From Deroplatys truncata (Eukaryota; Arthropoda; Insecta; Mantodea; Mantidae): DNA of 64,000 nucleotides. The stretch is from the NCBI GenBank assembly GCA_030765065.1, contig CM060979.1:105202350-105266349 (forward strand), written 5' to 3'. The notes beneath the pieces are model-generated. The model did no database searches and had not been told where the DNA came from. It saw only the letters and a program-made list of their open reading frames with translations. Numbering within the stretch: position 1 is the stretch's first letter; each line of letters begins with the position of its first letter. Shown piece after piece: positions 11,483 through 22,278 of the stretch. Both the position numbers and the translations under genes were made by a program.

Positions 11483-12272
11483 CTTTCTCTGCCACGTACC
11501 GAGCGGGATGTCTCAGGAGGTAACGTCTGTGTCCCGCATTCGGGAGGTCGTGCGTTCGATTCCCGTGACAGACCTTTCTAACCCATGGGTTTTTTCGGGA
11601 GTTTTCCCGGGTCTCCAAGCGAATAGGGGGTAAGGATCATTACATCCCCCGAATTTCCTGTCCCTCCATTTCATCTTCATTCTCATTTCACTTCATCTTT
11701 CATCTGCTTGGTTTCTTTCAGGGTACCAAGTGTCGGCGGATGGTCCCGGCATGGCAAGGGAAAAGGATGTTCTGTGTAAACCGTCGTCCCCGGACTGAGC
11801 GGTCCCCAGGTCCCGGGACTCCCAAGGGATGTGTAAGCCCACAGGAGGGAGGGGGCCGGCTGCATCAGCCAGCATCCGGGGAGTTCAAATCTGTAAATGG
11901 TACGGACCCTGTCCTCTGCCTGTCGTGCCTCCTTATCCGGCCGCCCTCTGTCTCCTCTCACATCATCTCTCCCAAATAAAATGCATATCTTGAAGTTTCT
12001 GGGAACAGCCTGAGAAGTCCTCTTCATTCGGAAGGAATTTTGTATAATCTTGAATAACCGATAACGTTAAGGATATGCGAAAACATACTACACAAAAAAT
12101 GTAGATCTCTTTAAAACACACAATTTAATTTAAATAAGTTTTTTGTGGCATTTCTGAGATATCCGTTATTAATGGTTCGAATTGTTCATTATTTGGTCAC
12201 TCTCTTTAAGTCCTGTCAACATTTAGTTGTTTCTCGCGATTGCATGGAAACAGTATGAAATTTTAAGTAGTA
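11483..12272 (+). repeat. R1 repeat (second subfamily), interrupted by a SINE
   Basis: The R1 start (TTTTTTACTTTCTCTGCCACGTA) is at 11475-11499. The R1 body resumes at about 11970 with AAATAAAATGCATATCTTGAA and runs to 12272, where LTR-related sequence begins. The first third of R1 is missing at the SINE junction. The distal part belongs to the subfamily containing GTCCTGTCAACATTTAGTTG. Confidence 0.6.
11500..11965 (+). repeat. tRNA-derived SINE, about 0.46 kb
   Basis: A tRNA-like head (CGCATTCGGGAGGTCGTGCG, then the B box GTTCGATTCCC) is followed by the body phrase GGGTTTTTTCGGGAGTTTTCCC and a GC-rich tail. Heads of the same type occur at 25740-26245 (minus) and 36703-37215 (plus). RNA polymerase III would start at the head. 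No clear target duplication was seen. Confidence 0.65.
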
Positions 12273-12706
12273 TCATTTGTTGGTAGTTGGAAGATGCTTC
12301 ATGTTTATCTGCCCCACGTATGGGAGCCAATTTCGCGGTCACTTCGTGTTATCTTTTGCTGAGCGCCTGTTATTGTATTACTATTTTTAAATTTGGGTTC
12401 TTTGTCCTCCGGCTAGCTATTATTACTACTCAGTCGAGCATATCTCTTGAACAGGGTGTGTAAACGGAAATCATTTGTTACTGAAAGATAACACTTATAA
12501 AAGAATTTGTTTTTACACTTTTATTACCGTCACAATTAATTAATTTCACATATTGACTCTTGATACACGCCCGACTGAAACTGTTATATTTTCTAATATC
12601 ACTATAATCACTTATTTACTGCACATTATTAATTCGCGTATTTCACATTTATAACTAACTTTACAACGCGAGAGATTTTGTAGAATTGCGCGACGTATAA
12701 CCTTTG
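12273..12706 (-). mobile_element. Truncated LTR with primer site, minus sense
   Basis: On the minus strand this is the 3' half of an LTR (polyadenylation signal AATAAA near 12525; conserved AATAGCTAGCCGGAGGAC-like block) running to about 12333. It is followed by AAT and a primer-binding-like site (12329-12311, TGGCTCCCATACGTGGGGC) and about 40 bases of internal sequence. It matches the + strand LTR at 48699-49637. It stops at 12706, where transposase-related sequence begins. Confidence 0.7.
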
Positions 12707-14160
12707 GTCGTGAGTGGAAGATGGGGTTTACTAATGCAGAAAAAGCCGACATGCTCATGGTGTATGGAGAGTGCAGGAAGGATGCAGTTCGTTCCTGTAC
12801 GGTGTATGTGGAAACGTATCCCAATAGACGTCAACCATCTCGGCAATTATTTATCAACCTCTTCAACCAATTACGCGAAAGTGGTACTGTAACACCTAGA
12901 AAACGTAACAGAAACAAACAAGTGACTGGAGAAGAGGCAGAAATTAATGTTTTGACTGTCGTTGCAGTAGATCCGCAAATTAGTCCCCGCACAATCGCAC
13001 TTGGAAGTGGCATAAGTCAGGCAAGTCTACTGCTCATTCTCCATCGACATAGGTTCCATCCCTATCACATCTCTCTCCATCAAGAGCTGCATGGAAACGA
13101 TTTTGAGAATCGTGTTAACTTCTTTTGTACATGGTCATTAAGACATGATACTCCAGATTCATCAATGTATCTCGTTTAGTGATGAGGCAACATTTACTAA
13201 TCATGGCCAGGTAAACCGCAGAAACATGCACTTTTGGTCTGTTGACAATCCCCGTTGGCTTCGTCAGGTGGAACGTCAGCGTCCATGGAGTTTAAACGTG
13301 TGGTGTGGGATAGTGAACCAACAGCTCATAGGTCATTTGTTCATAGAAGGAACACTGAACTCGCACAAGTATCGCAGCCTCCTGACAGAGCATCTGCCAC
13401 AGATGCTAGAAGACGTTACTTTGCAGACTAGGAGGAACCTGTGGTACCTACATGATGGCTGTCCAGCCCATAGTGCACGAAATACTACAACTTGTCTTAA
13501 CGGATTCTTTCCAAATCGTTGGATTGGACAAGAGGACCTGTACCTTGGCCGGCCCGTTTACCAGATCTGACCGCTTTAGACTTTCTTTTGTGGGGAAGGC
13601 TGAAAGATACTGTCTACAAGGATATACCAATTACACCAGCCGATATGAAACGACGTATTACTACTGCCTGCTCTGAAATTTCCGCTGAACGTGTGCAGCA
13701 GTCTTTCCATAGCAGACTGGAAGCGTGTATTGAAGCTGCCGGTGGTCATTTTGAGCACAACCTTTGAAGGGCTATGTCCTCTTTACTTGTAAGAAGCCAC
13801 AGAAGTATTGTCATTCCCTTTGGTTTTTCTTTAGTTTGTGCTACTACAGGTTGTACAAGTGTCGGTGCGTAAAAGTTTCAAAATAAGATATCTCGTAAAC
13901 CAGTTGCACTAGAATCTTGCAGCAAACGCCACTGGCATTCTAATTTACCCTACCTTTATTTTGTTTATGTAACTAGGCATTGTTGCATTTAAAAATTGTA
14001 TGTTTGCTCAAGAAATACACTTTCTCAGTATTATTAAAATCTGTTTATAGGCTAAATGTACGAGCCCCTGACTACCAATCAGTGCTGTGAAAACCGTACA
14101 TCAATAGCACTTTCCATTTCCGAAATATTTGTAAGTTTTAGTGATTCACTCTGTATATAT
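12707..14160 (+). mobile_element. Tc1/mariner-superfamily transposon lacking its left terminus
   Basis: The transposase frame begins only 15 bases after the truncated LTR, so the 5' UTR and left inverted terminus are missing. On the right the sequence ends near GTGATTCACTCTGTATAT, a plausible terminus, but there is no left partner to test it against. Confidence 0.5.
12721..13767 (+). pseudogene. Tc1/mariner-superfamily transposase (DUF4817-type), frameshifted
   Basis: A start at 12721 opens MGFTNAEKADMLMVYGECRK, a helix-turn-helix N-terminus common to a widespread insect transposase family. The frame continues through a second DNA-binding region (ISQASLLLILHRHRFHPYHI). The catalytic domain is split over shifted frames: SDEATFTNHGQVN (13145-13570 frame), then YLHDGCPAH, then LTALDFLLWG (13519-13767 frame). 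The three catalytic Asp residues are all visible, with roughly 40 residues between the second and third. At least two frameshifts and one local deletion near 13140 make it a pseudogene. About 350 codons is the usual length for the family. Confidence 0.8.
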
Positions 14161-15479
14161 TCCCCCTGGGACTCTATGGGAGGGAATCACTGACTGCAGT
14201 AATCATAACCTTTTGCTTTGAAGTTCAGGAACACCACGCTTTCATCTGTTTTCAGAGTGCATAGGAACCACTTGGATGTATGCAGTTCAGACTAAAAGTT
14301 CTTCCAAGATAATATTCTCTTGATTCATCTTCACTTGTTTTTGTTTATGCTGTAAGTTCCTATTTGTTTATCTTGAATACTTACAACATCAAACTTCATT
14401 TTTCTCATATTCTTCAGAAATTTGGTTTTATTGAATTTATTTTTAAAATTTGCGCTAAAGGGTATATTTATTTGGTGGTAATCTGTGATGCAATTTTTAA
14501 ATAATTTACAGTGAGTGCTTAATGCTAAAATGCTGGTTAAAATGCGCAAACGTTTGTAAAAAACTCTATTATTTATATACAAATTGCTGGCCTCTTTTTC
14601 CACAGGTTCTAGTGTATCTTTAAGGAATTAAAGAAAAAACTGTTTCTTAAACAGTTTGCAGCGCTTAAAATGGTTGTGCCATTATGTTATGCACATAAAA
14701 AGGTAAGTATAATTTCAATGCAGCAGTGAGAGCTGTTTTAAAAGACAGTTCGTGCATTTGCTTGAATAGGAAAAACCACCACTGTTCATGTTCTCTCTTT
14801 CACAATGATTTCTTCATAGCAATCAAAATTCTTAGTAATGCGAGGAGTGATGACTGCGTGGCATTAGCGACCGTGGCATTCCGACCACGGATCTTTCCGT
14901 GGTTTCAGCAACCGGTAAAACTTTAGGTAGAAGAGATCGTCCTCACTTTTCTTTACACTTTATTCCAGGTTTGGGATTAGCTGCAAAGTTAATACAGGCG
15001 TGTTTAAGATCTTCTTGTCAGAGGAACTATTCTTAAAAGTCTATTGAAACTTTTGCATATGTGTCAACATTTCTAGGTAGCTTCTGATATCTTTTGTATG
15101 CTCAAAACACCGAACTGTCTGCTTTGTTAATCTTTTCGTCCAACATTACTTTGGTCTTTCTTCTTTTCGTTCTTGGCTCACACATTTCAACTGACTTGAG
15201 AACAAAAGCTCTATTAATTACTTCATCCTTTAGGTGCGTCTTCACTTGAAGCTGGCAGTCCGTTTCGGTAGTTGGTGTGAGGAGGCGGTCAGGACAAGAA
15301 AGGATGTGTAGTGGGCTTAAAATGCCTGGCTTCCTCGCTGTCCTTCGTCCTCTGCGACGTCGCTTGCTGTCCTCTGGTGTCGGTGGAGCTGTGAGAGTGT
15401 TTAAAGATTTCTCAGGGGTGGAATTTCCTAATACTGCAGAATAATAAATCCGAATCTGTCTATGCGCTTTATTTTGTTC
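14161..15479. other. Gene-free stretch
   Basis: No gene recognised. A small imperfect inverted motif (CCGTGGCATT...CCACGGATCTTTCCGTGG) lies near 14870-14905, and a GC-rich patch at 15270-15410. Confidence 0.45.
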
Positions 15480-16296
15480 TGAGGCAATATTTTATATCAT
15501 AACATGCAGTGAATGCCAGAGTGATTGTAGTGTAAATTAATATTATTGTATGTACAGGATTTTAGATGTTTGTTAGCCATAAGTATTGTTAGGAAATAGT
15601 TTATACGGCCTCACTGAAACTGACAATAGAAGTGGGTAACAATAAACCGAGGGGGTGAGTTGTTTATCACTAAGAAGAGAAAAACAAATGACGTCAGGGG
15701 GTAGCATGCCCTTTTTTAGAAATGGAGAGAATATATTACCTAGAGTATATATGTTAGTAGTGATTGGCTGACCAAAACAGACGCTAAAGTGGGCGCGATT
15801 TGGTAACCAATAGCAGCTCCATTATAATGTTTAGGCAATTCGAGGTGAAGGAGTATATATTCTCGAGCCATAAGCAAGTATCGCGCAGTTCAGAAGAATC
15901 ATTCACGAGGTGCACGTCACGTAGTCCTGAAGAATCTCTCGCGAGGTACACGTCGCAGAGTTAGTTACAAAATGTGTATTACGCGAAGTAATTGATGCGC
16001 GGTAACTATAACGATTGTAGTTACATTCAGAAATATCACAGTTTCAGTCAGGCGTGTATAAATATTAAATATGTGAATTATTAATTAAGTGTGACGGCAA
16101 TAAAAGTGTAGAAACAAATTTTTTTCATCAGTGTTATCTTTTAGCAACAACTCCTTTCCGTTTACACACCCTGCTTAGAGACACGTGTTCGACTGAGTTA
16201 TAATAGCTAGTCGGAGGACAAAGAACCCCAAATTTAATATAATAAAATAAGAGGCGCTCAACAAATAAGATAACACGAGCCATGAGAACTGCGACA
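15480..16296 (+). mobile_element. Solo LTR, plus sense
   Basis: It starts TGAGGCAATATTTTATATC and ends ACTGCGACA, matching the termini of the LTR at 48699-49637. It has a TATA-like GAGTATATATTC near 15851, AATAAA at 16099-16104 and the shared block AATAGCTAGTCGGAGGACAA near 16203. No primer site follows, as expected for a solo LTR or a 3' LTR. The flanks GTTC and GTTT match at 3 of 4 bases. Confidence 0.75.
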
Positions 16297-16969
16297 GTTT
16301 TTTGGTTTATCCCTGTATCTCAGTAGTAAGATTAGCCCGAAGCTATGCGGCGCGAAACTACGTTTATCATGGCACACATGATAATGAACTGTTTCGCTAG
16401 CCAAAGGAAAAACTTCTAAGTTCCAACTCGAGGTGATATGATGTCGTGTATGTCACTCAAGGGGGGCAATTCAGAAGCGTCCCCTGAAGAGTCAAAACAG
16501 AGAGTGATTCGCCTGTGAAATTTTAGAAACAGTCACCTTGGAATTCCTCCCTACTTTTCTTGATCATGTGACTGTTTCAAGTTACTAGTGGCACGTGATA
16601 TCTAATCTTGCTTTGATTCGTCATTCTTATATATAATATTTTATTTTATTGAGCAAGGCGAACATTTGGCTACGCCCCCCTTTTAAGTTTAGAAAGTTCT
16701 CAGCTGCGAATGTTCATACGCTGCCTTGTTCTAATTATGTTATAACACGTACTTTTGGATAGTGCCGAATCCTCGTTCACGTACCTCAGGTTAACAAAGG
16801 GATGTTGTATTTCCGGCCTGGCGGCACATTGTCTGTGCTTTACTTGAAACCTATATTGCAGTTCTTTTGTGACTGGGCCCGTCGTGGTCCGTTTATTAGA
16901 AGGGTCGCCTTTTCAGTTTTTAAGTTTTCTCACCTGAGAACTGCATTTGTTCGCGTTCGCTATCGTGCA
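16297..16969. other. Gene-free stretch
   Basis: No recognisable gene or repeat was identified. Confidence 0.45.
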
Positions 16970-17887
16970 GAGAAAGCCAAAAAGCTACGAACCGGCTGCG
17001 CGGTATTTTTCCCGTCCGCGTCATCGGCGCTCGTTGCCGTCTGCCGCTATCATAGAAAGGCGCGGATGAAACCATACAACATTTTTAAAACTACTTTTAA
17101 AGGCTTTACTTACCAACTTCATGAAAGGAGATGCTGAAACTGGCCACCGTCGTTGTCCATACATTTTTGGCACCTCTTTAGGAAACGTCCATCACTCGCC
17201 GTAGTTCACGTTGAGAAATGCTGGTAATTTCCTGGCGGATATTTTGTTTTAATTCTTCCAGGATGTGTGGTTTGTCTTGTACCCTTTATGTTTTAAGTTA
17301 CCCCAGAGATAGAAATCGCAGGGGGACTGAGGGGGCCACAAATTTCTACTAATAATTCTGTCCTCAAACACACTTTCAATTGTTCTCATCGAAATGCTGG
17401 CCGTATGATCTGTTGCAGAGTCTTGTTGCAAAAAGGCAAAATCACGCTCCTTGTCTGTTAATTCTCTAAAAAAAGGGTGCAATACTATATTCACGTACGA
17501 ACGGGCGTCAACTATTGACTCGAAAAAAATTGGCCCTATAACCCTTTCTCCGTTCATGGCGCACCATACACGAATTTTTTCGTTATGAAAGTACTTCATG
17601 AACAATATTAGGTTTGTCAGAGCTCCAATAACGATTATTTTCTGTATATACATATCCTCCCGTAGAGGGGGGGGTTCCGACCCCTTCAGCTACCGTGGTG
17701 CGGGCGCTGCGGACCCTTAGCACCCGTGGTACTTCTGACGTTACTAGAAGTACGTCGGGCCGAACGTTCGAGCCCCTCCCGTTTCGGATTGGGTTGGTCT
17801 CGACGGGGCAGTGGTTCCCGATACCCGTGGGATTAGGTACGACTGTGTGGTTTTCCATGCAGCCGGGGCTCTTACCCTAATAGACCT

Positions 17888-18994
17888 TGATGCGGTATTA
17901 CTTATAAATGTTATATTTATTTAACATTATTGTAGCCCCATGTTGTGGTAGCCAATTTGAAGTAACATTCATGTTTACGTAATTTATTTTTGTTATCGAG
18001 CCCCATGTTGTGGTAGCCAATTTGTAACGGTATTACTTACAAATGTTTGTTTACATCAGTTTTGAAGCCATCTTGTGACGTCATTCATTTGTTTGGTTTG
18101 TAGCTCCATCTGGCGTTAGCAATTTGCGGTTCTTGGTATCAGTTTTTGAAATAATTCATTTCAAATGTCCTCCGGCTAGCTATTATCTTATCTTGGGTCG
18201 AACATGTGTCTCAATACAGGTTGTGAAACGGAAAGGAATCTTTTATCCAAAAATTACACTGATGAAGAAATTTGTTTTATAATTTTTATTGTCGAACACG
18301 TTCACTATCACTTTTACATATTGATCTAGATACTCGCCAAACTGAAACTGTTATAATACTTCTTACTGATCACTTTTAATTCACGTATTTCAACTTTGTG
18401 TATAATTAACTTTATAATACTTTAGATTTTCGTAACTTCTGAATCTATAGCCGACGTATCTCATACAAATATTTTGACGAACTGACGAACTTAAGACGAC
18501 GTGTATTGCACTAAGAATTTTGATGAACTGCACAACTGACTACGATGTGTAATGTGTAAATGCTTTCGGCGGACTGAAGGACTGACTGACTTTACCTCTT
18601 ACTTGGCTTCTATTTATAATCCTGCATCCAGATACGCCTAAAGATTATAAATGAATTACTATTGTCTAATAAAACGCGCCAACATTAGCGTCTATTTTAA
18701 TATCCAATGAAAATCACGAATACATATTGCTTTTAGGGAGAAAATATTCCAGAAGTTTCTACCGAAAACGCGCCAACATTACGTAACTTCCTCGTTCCCA
18801 ATAATGATAAACAGCTCACCCCCCTCGCTGCATTATTGCGCTATTATTGACAGTTTCAGTAAGGCCGTATAAACTTATTTCCCAATAATAATTAAAATGA
18901 ATAAACATCTGAAATCAATGTCACATAAAAATGCATATTCATATTACAATCATTATTTACATTTAAGTAATTTGTGATACAAATTACTGCATCA
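17888..18994 (-). repeat. 3' LTR of the gag-only element
   Basis: On the minus strand it reads TGATGCAGTAATTTGTATC at 18994 to CCGCATCA at 17888. A TATA-like ATTATAAATAGAAG lies near 18620-18607, and AATAAA (minus) lies near 18285, downstream of it. This gives a U3-R-U5 order consistent with minus-sense transcription. Confidence 0.88.
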
Positions 18995-19771
18995 TATGCC
19001 CCACTAGAAACATAATTATAAATATTTACAACTTGTTTGGAAATTTTATAATTGGGTTTTTAGTCTCCTAAATCTTGGAACACACGCTATCACTTTCACT
19101 TAACACTTCACACGTATTTAACACACGACATATGTTTCTTTTTTATCTCGCCACTACTTACTGGCTCTGGTTTAATTAATTTAGATATTAATCTGACATC
19201 ACAAATTTTTTTATAGCAAATACTTTACCCTAAATTATTTAATTACTGTTACCAAATTGTTTACTTTCTTAACTTGTTGACAAAAATTTATCAGTTCAAG
19301 AATTTTGTAATTATTACACATATTTACCAAAATATTCACCCTCTACACAAATATATTTTCATCTCTTAAATTTAGACAATGTTTCACCTTTTCTGTTTGC
19401 TACATAAGTATTTGTTTTTAAATTATTTTTACCCCATTTTTTTTTATTATTTTTGTTCTGAATTTATTTCTGTTTTCTCAATCAATTTGCGACGGTATTT
19501 ATTTTGTATTTTATTTTAACAATACTCTTGGAATTGTATTTACGTACTTTTAATTTAATATCATATTAAGTTTCAATCTTTGCATTCTTAATTTTCAAAT
19601 GTTGTTACAGTTACTAAACATTTAATTTTTTTTTTAAAAAACATTTCTCTTTTTTTTTATAATTTATTTCTCTTTTCAAATGACATAAATAATTAACCCT
19701 CTTAGGTTCCAATACATTGCTCTGCAAGTCATCTTTACCTATCCAGCATTTACTTTACATCTCATTGCTAT
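18995..19771 (-). other. AT-rich non-coding interior of the gag-only element
   Basis: This is the stretch between the gag stop and the 3' LTR. No protease or polymerase motif was found on either strand. The bases before the 3' LTR (minus strand AGTGGGGCATA) could serve as a short polypurine tract. Confidence 0.6.
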
Positions 19772-20848
19772 TTACCCTCCTGGATCAAATTGTCGGTGGC
19801 TAAACATTACTCGTAGCTGTATCCTAACCTTCAAATTTTTATTCATGAATAACCTCTTGTATTTATATGAAATTTCATCACATGATAACATTTGAAAACA
19901 ATCTAAAGTTTCCTGAACAATACATCTTTTGACAACTTTCATTTTCAATTCATCTGCCATCTTTTTAACTTGAGAATACTCTGACAAATCTGTACTAAAC
20001 TGTACTGGACTGGAGTTTTCATTTTGAACATCTTGGTACAATTTATTTCTTTGCATTACTGTCTCATTCTGTATTTCTGATATCTCCCCTCTTAAATTAA
20101 CTTGCGCCTGATTTACATCTACATTCCTAACCTCTTTTATCTCTCTTATCTCACTTGCAATGTTACTCATTCTACTATCTGACTCTGTACATTCTAAATC
20201 AACATGTTCATTTTTAGTATTAACCTCACTTTCTTTGTTATCTCTTTCCCTGCTCATGTCTAACATTTTCTTTGAAACTTCTCTTATCTCACTTGCTATT
20301 ACTTCCTCATTTTCATCTCTCATTTTTGGCATACTACTATCTAACTTCATAACTTTCTTTTCAATTTCTTCACTGCTTTGATCTACTTTTTGCTCTAATA
20401 TCTCATTCCTCCTACCAATATTTTCCATTAATTTGCTATGATCTTTGTTTATAGCTTCTCTCAATTTCCCATTATTCTTACAAATTTCTTCCCTTATACT
20501 CTGAGTTAAATTTTGTTCTAATTTCTCAATATTCTTACTACTATCTTCCCTGTTTTGATCTATTTTCTTACTAAGATCTTCCCTTAATTCCCTATGACTC
20601 TTTTCCATATTCTCATTCATGTTTCTTAGCATTTCCATCATCATACTAACATCAAAATTAACATTTCCTGCTATTCTATTCTGACTTTCTGCACTAACAT
20701 TTTCACCCTCAAATCCTAAAAAGTTTGGGCTATTTTCTGTAACCTGTATTGAATTACAGCTAACTGTTACATTATCTCCCTCCATAATTATTTCTTCTGT
20801 ATTATTAGTAGCCATTGTTTTCTTTATCCTACCACTCCTTAAGTACAT
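19772..20848 (-). CDS. Gag-like protein of a non-autonomous LTR retrotransposon
   Basis: The intact 358-codon frame starts MYLRSGRIKK, an opening I associate with Gypsy-type Gag proteins. Residues about 75-270 are charged and heptad-like, with repeated blocks such as SKKIDQNREDSSKNIEKLEQ, and are predicted here to form a long coiled coil. The C-terminal 80 residues carry ELKMKVVKRCIVQETL and LRVMFSHRQFDPGG. No CCHC zinc knuckle is visible, so RNA binding, if any, would use basic residues or a partner. The expected role is to form or join particles that package the element RNA. It is the only gene between the LTRs, and no frameshift was seen. The coiled-coil expansion relative to ordinary Gag is unusual. 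It could alternatively be a captured coiled-coil protein. Confidence 0.7.
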   Translation of the reverse strand: MYLRSGRIKKTMATNNTEEIIMEGDNVTVSCNSIQVTENSPNFLGFEGENVSAESQNRIAGNVNFDVSMMMEMLRNMNENMEKSHRELREDLSKKIDQNREDSSKNIEKLEQNLTQSIREEICKNNGKLREAINKDHSKLMENIGRRNEILEQKVDQSSEEIEKKVMKLDSSMPKMRDENEEVIASEIREVSKKMLDMSRERDNKESEVNTKNEHVDLECTESDSRMSNIASEIREIKEVRNVDVNQAQVNLRGEISEIQNETVMQRNKLYQDVQNENSSPVQFSTDLSEYSQVKKMADELKMKVVKRCIVQETLDCFQMLSCDEISYKYKRLFMNKNLKVRIQLRVMFSHRQFDPGG

Positions 20849-21150
20849 TTGTAGGTTACAATTTTGTTTTCTAAAAAAAAATTACGATACTCTAACCTTT
20901 GTGATGCTGTCTGTTGCTGTTACATTGATGTCCAGCTTTTCTGCCCCTCTCTCCTAGGTTATATGTCGCTTCTGCGTTGTGTTATGATGAGTCCACGTCG
21001 TTTCGTTGTCCTGTAGTTTGGAATCTGCGTCTTGTAGATCATTTCACTGCTGCATTCGTTCCACGTCCTGGTTCCTTTCCTGGTCACTCTGCTACTTTCC
21101 TGGTTACTATGCTTCTTTCCTGGTCATCGTGTTCCTTTCCTGGTTATCGT

Positions 21151-21168
21151 GCCCCACGTTGGGCGCCA
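21151..21168 (-). promoter_or_regulatory. Primer-binding site, tRNA-Lys type
   Basis: The minus strand reads TGGCGCCCAACGTGGGGC, 3 nt (AAT) after the 5' LTR. This is complementary to the 3' end, including CCA, that I recall for insect tRNA-Lys(CUU). It would prime first-strand DNA synthesis. Confidence 0.85.
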
Positions 21169-21171
21169 ATT

Positions 21172-22278
21172 TGATGCGGTATTACTTATAAATGTTATAT
21201 TTATTTAACATTATTGTAGCCCCATGTTGTGGTAGCCAATTTGAAGTAACATTCATGTTTACGTAATTTATTTTTGTTGTCGAGCCCCATGTTGTGATAG
21301 CCAATTTGTAACGGTATTACTTACAAATGTTTGTTTACATCAGTGTTGAAGCCATCTTGTGACGTCATTCATTTGTTTGGTTTGTAGCTCCATCTGGCGT
21401 TAGCAATTTGCGGTTCTTGGTATCAGTTTTTGAAATAATTCATTTCAAATGTCCTCCGGCTAGCTATTATCTTATCTTGGGTCGAACATGTGTCTCAATA
21501 CAGGTTGTGAAACGGAAAGGAATCTTTTATCCAAAAATTACACTGATGAAGAAATTTGTTTTATAATTTTTATTGTCGAACACGTTCACTATCACTTTTA
21601 CATATTGATCTAGATACTCGGCAAACTGAAACTGTTATAATACTTCTTACTGATCACTTTTAATTCACGTATTTCAACTTTGTGTATAATTAACTTTATA
21701 ATACTTTAGATTTTCGTAACTTCTGAATCTATAGCCGACGTATCTCATACAAATATTTTGACGAACTGACGAACTTAAGACGACGTGTATTGCACTAAGA
21801 ATTTTGATGAACTGCACAACTGACTACGATGTGTAATGTGTAAATGCTTTCGGCGGACTGAAGGACTGACTGACTTTACCTCTTACTTGGCTTCTATTTA
21901 TAATCCTGCATCCAGATACGCCTAAAGATTATAAATGAATTACTATTGGCTAATAAAACGCGCCAACATTAGCGTCTATTTTAATATCCAATGAAAATCA
22001 CGAATACATATTGCTTTTAGGGAGAAAATATTCCAGAAGTTTCTACCGAAAACGCGCCAACATTACGTAACTTCCTCGTTCCCAATAATGATAAACAGCT
22101 CACCCCCCTCGCTGCATTATTGCGCTATTATTGACAGTTTCAGTAAGGCCGTATAAACTTATTTCCCAATAATAATTACAATTAATAAACATCTGAAATC
22201 AATGTCACATAAAAATGCATATTCATATTACAATCATTATTTACATTTAAGTAATTTGTGATACAAATTACTGCATCA
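21172..22278 (-). repeat. 5' LTR of the gag-only element
   Basis: It has the same length as the 3' LTR and is near identical to it (differences seen for example at 'TTGTCGAG' versus 'TTATCGAG' and 'GGCTAAT' versus 'GTCTAAT'). It should hold the promoter for the gag transcript, running toward lower coordinates. Confidence 0.88.

Larger units (their letters stand above)
17888..22278 (-). mobile_element. Young gag-only LTR retrotransposon (minus sense), 4.39 kb
   Basis: Two 1107-bp LTRs flank a 2177-bp interior. LTR ends are TGATGC...GCATCA. The target duplication is ACCT (17884-17887 and 22279-22282). By eye the two LTRs differ at about seven positions, which points to a recent insertion. The interior has a tRNA-Lys-type primer site, one gag-like gene, and no protease, reverse transcriptase, RNase H or integrase. 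It therefore needs proteins from another element. Gypsy-type relatives use 4-6 bp duplications, which fits. Confidence 0.88.

Noticed and set aside
11683..12027. 114-residue minus-strand open frame
   Set aside because: It is antisense to the SINE at 11500-11965 and shares its GC-rich composition; no domain is visible.
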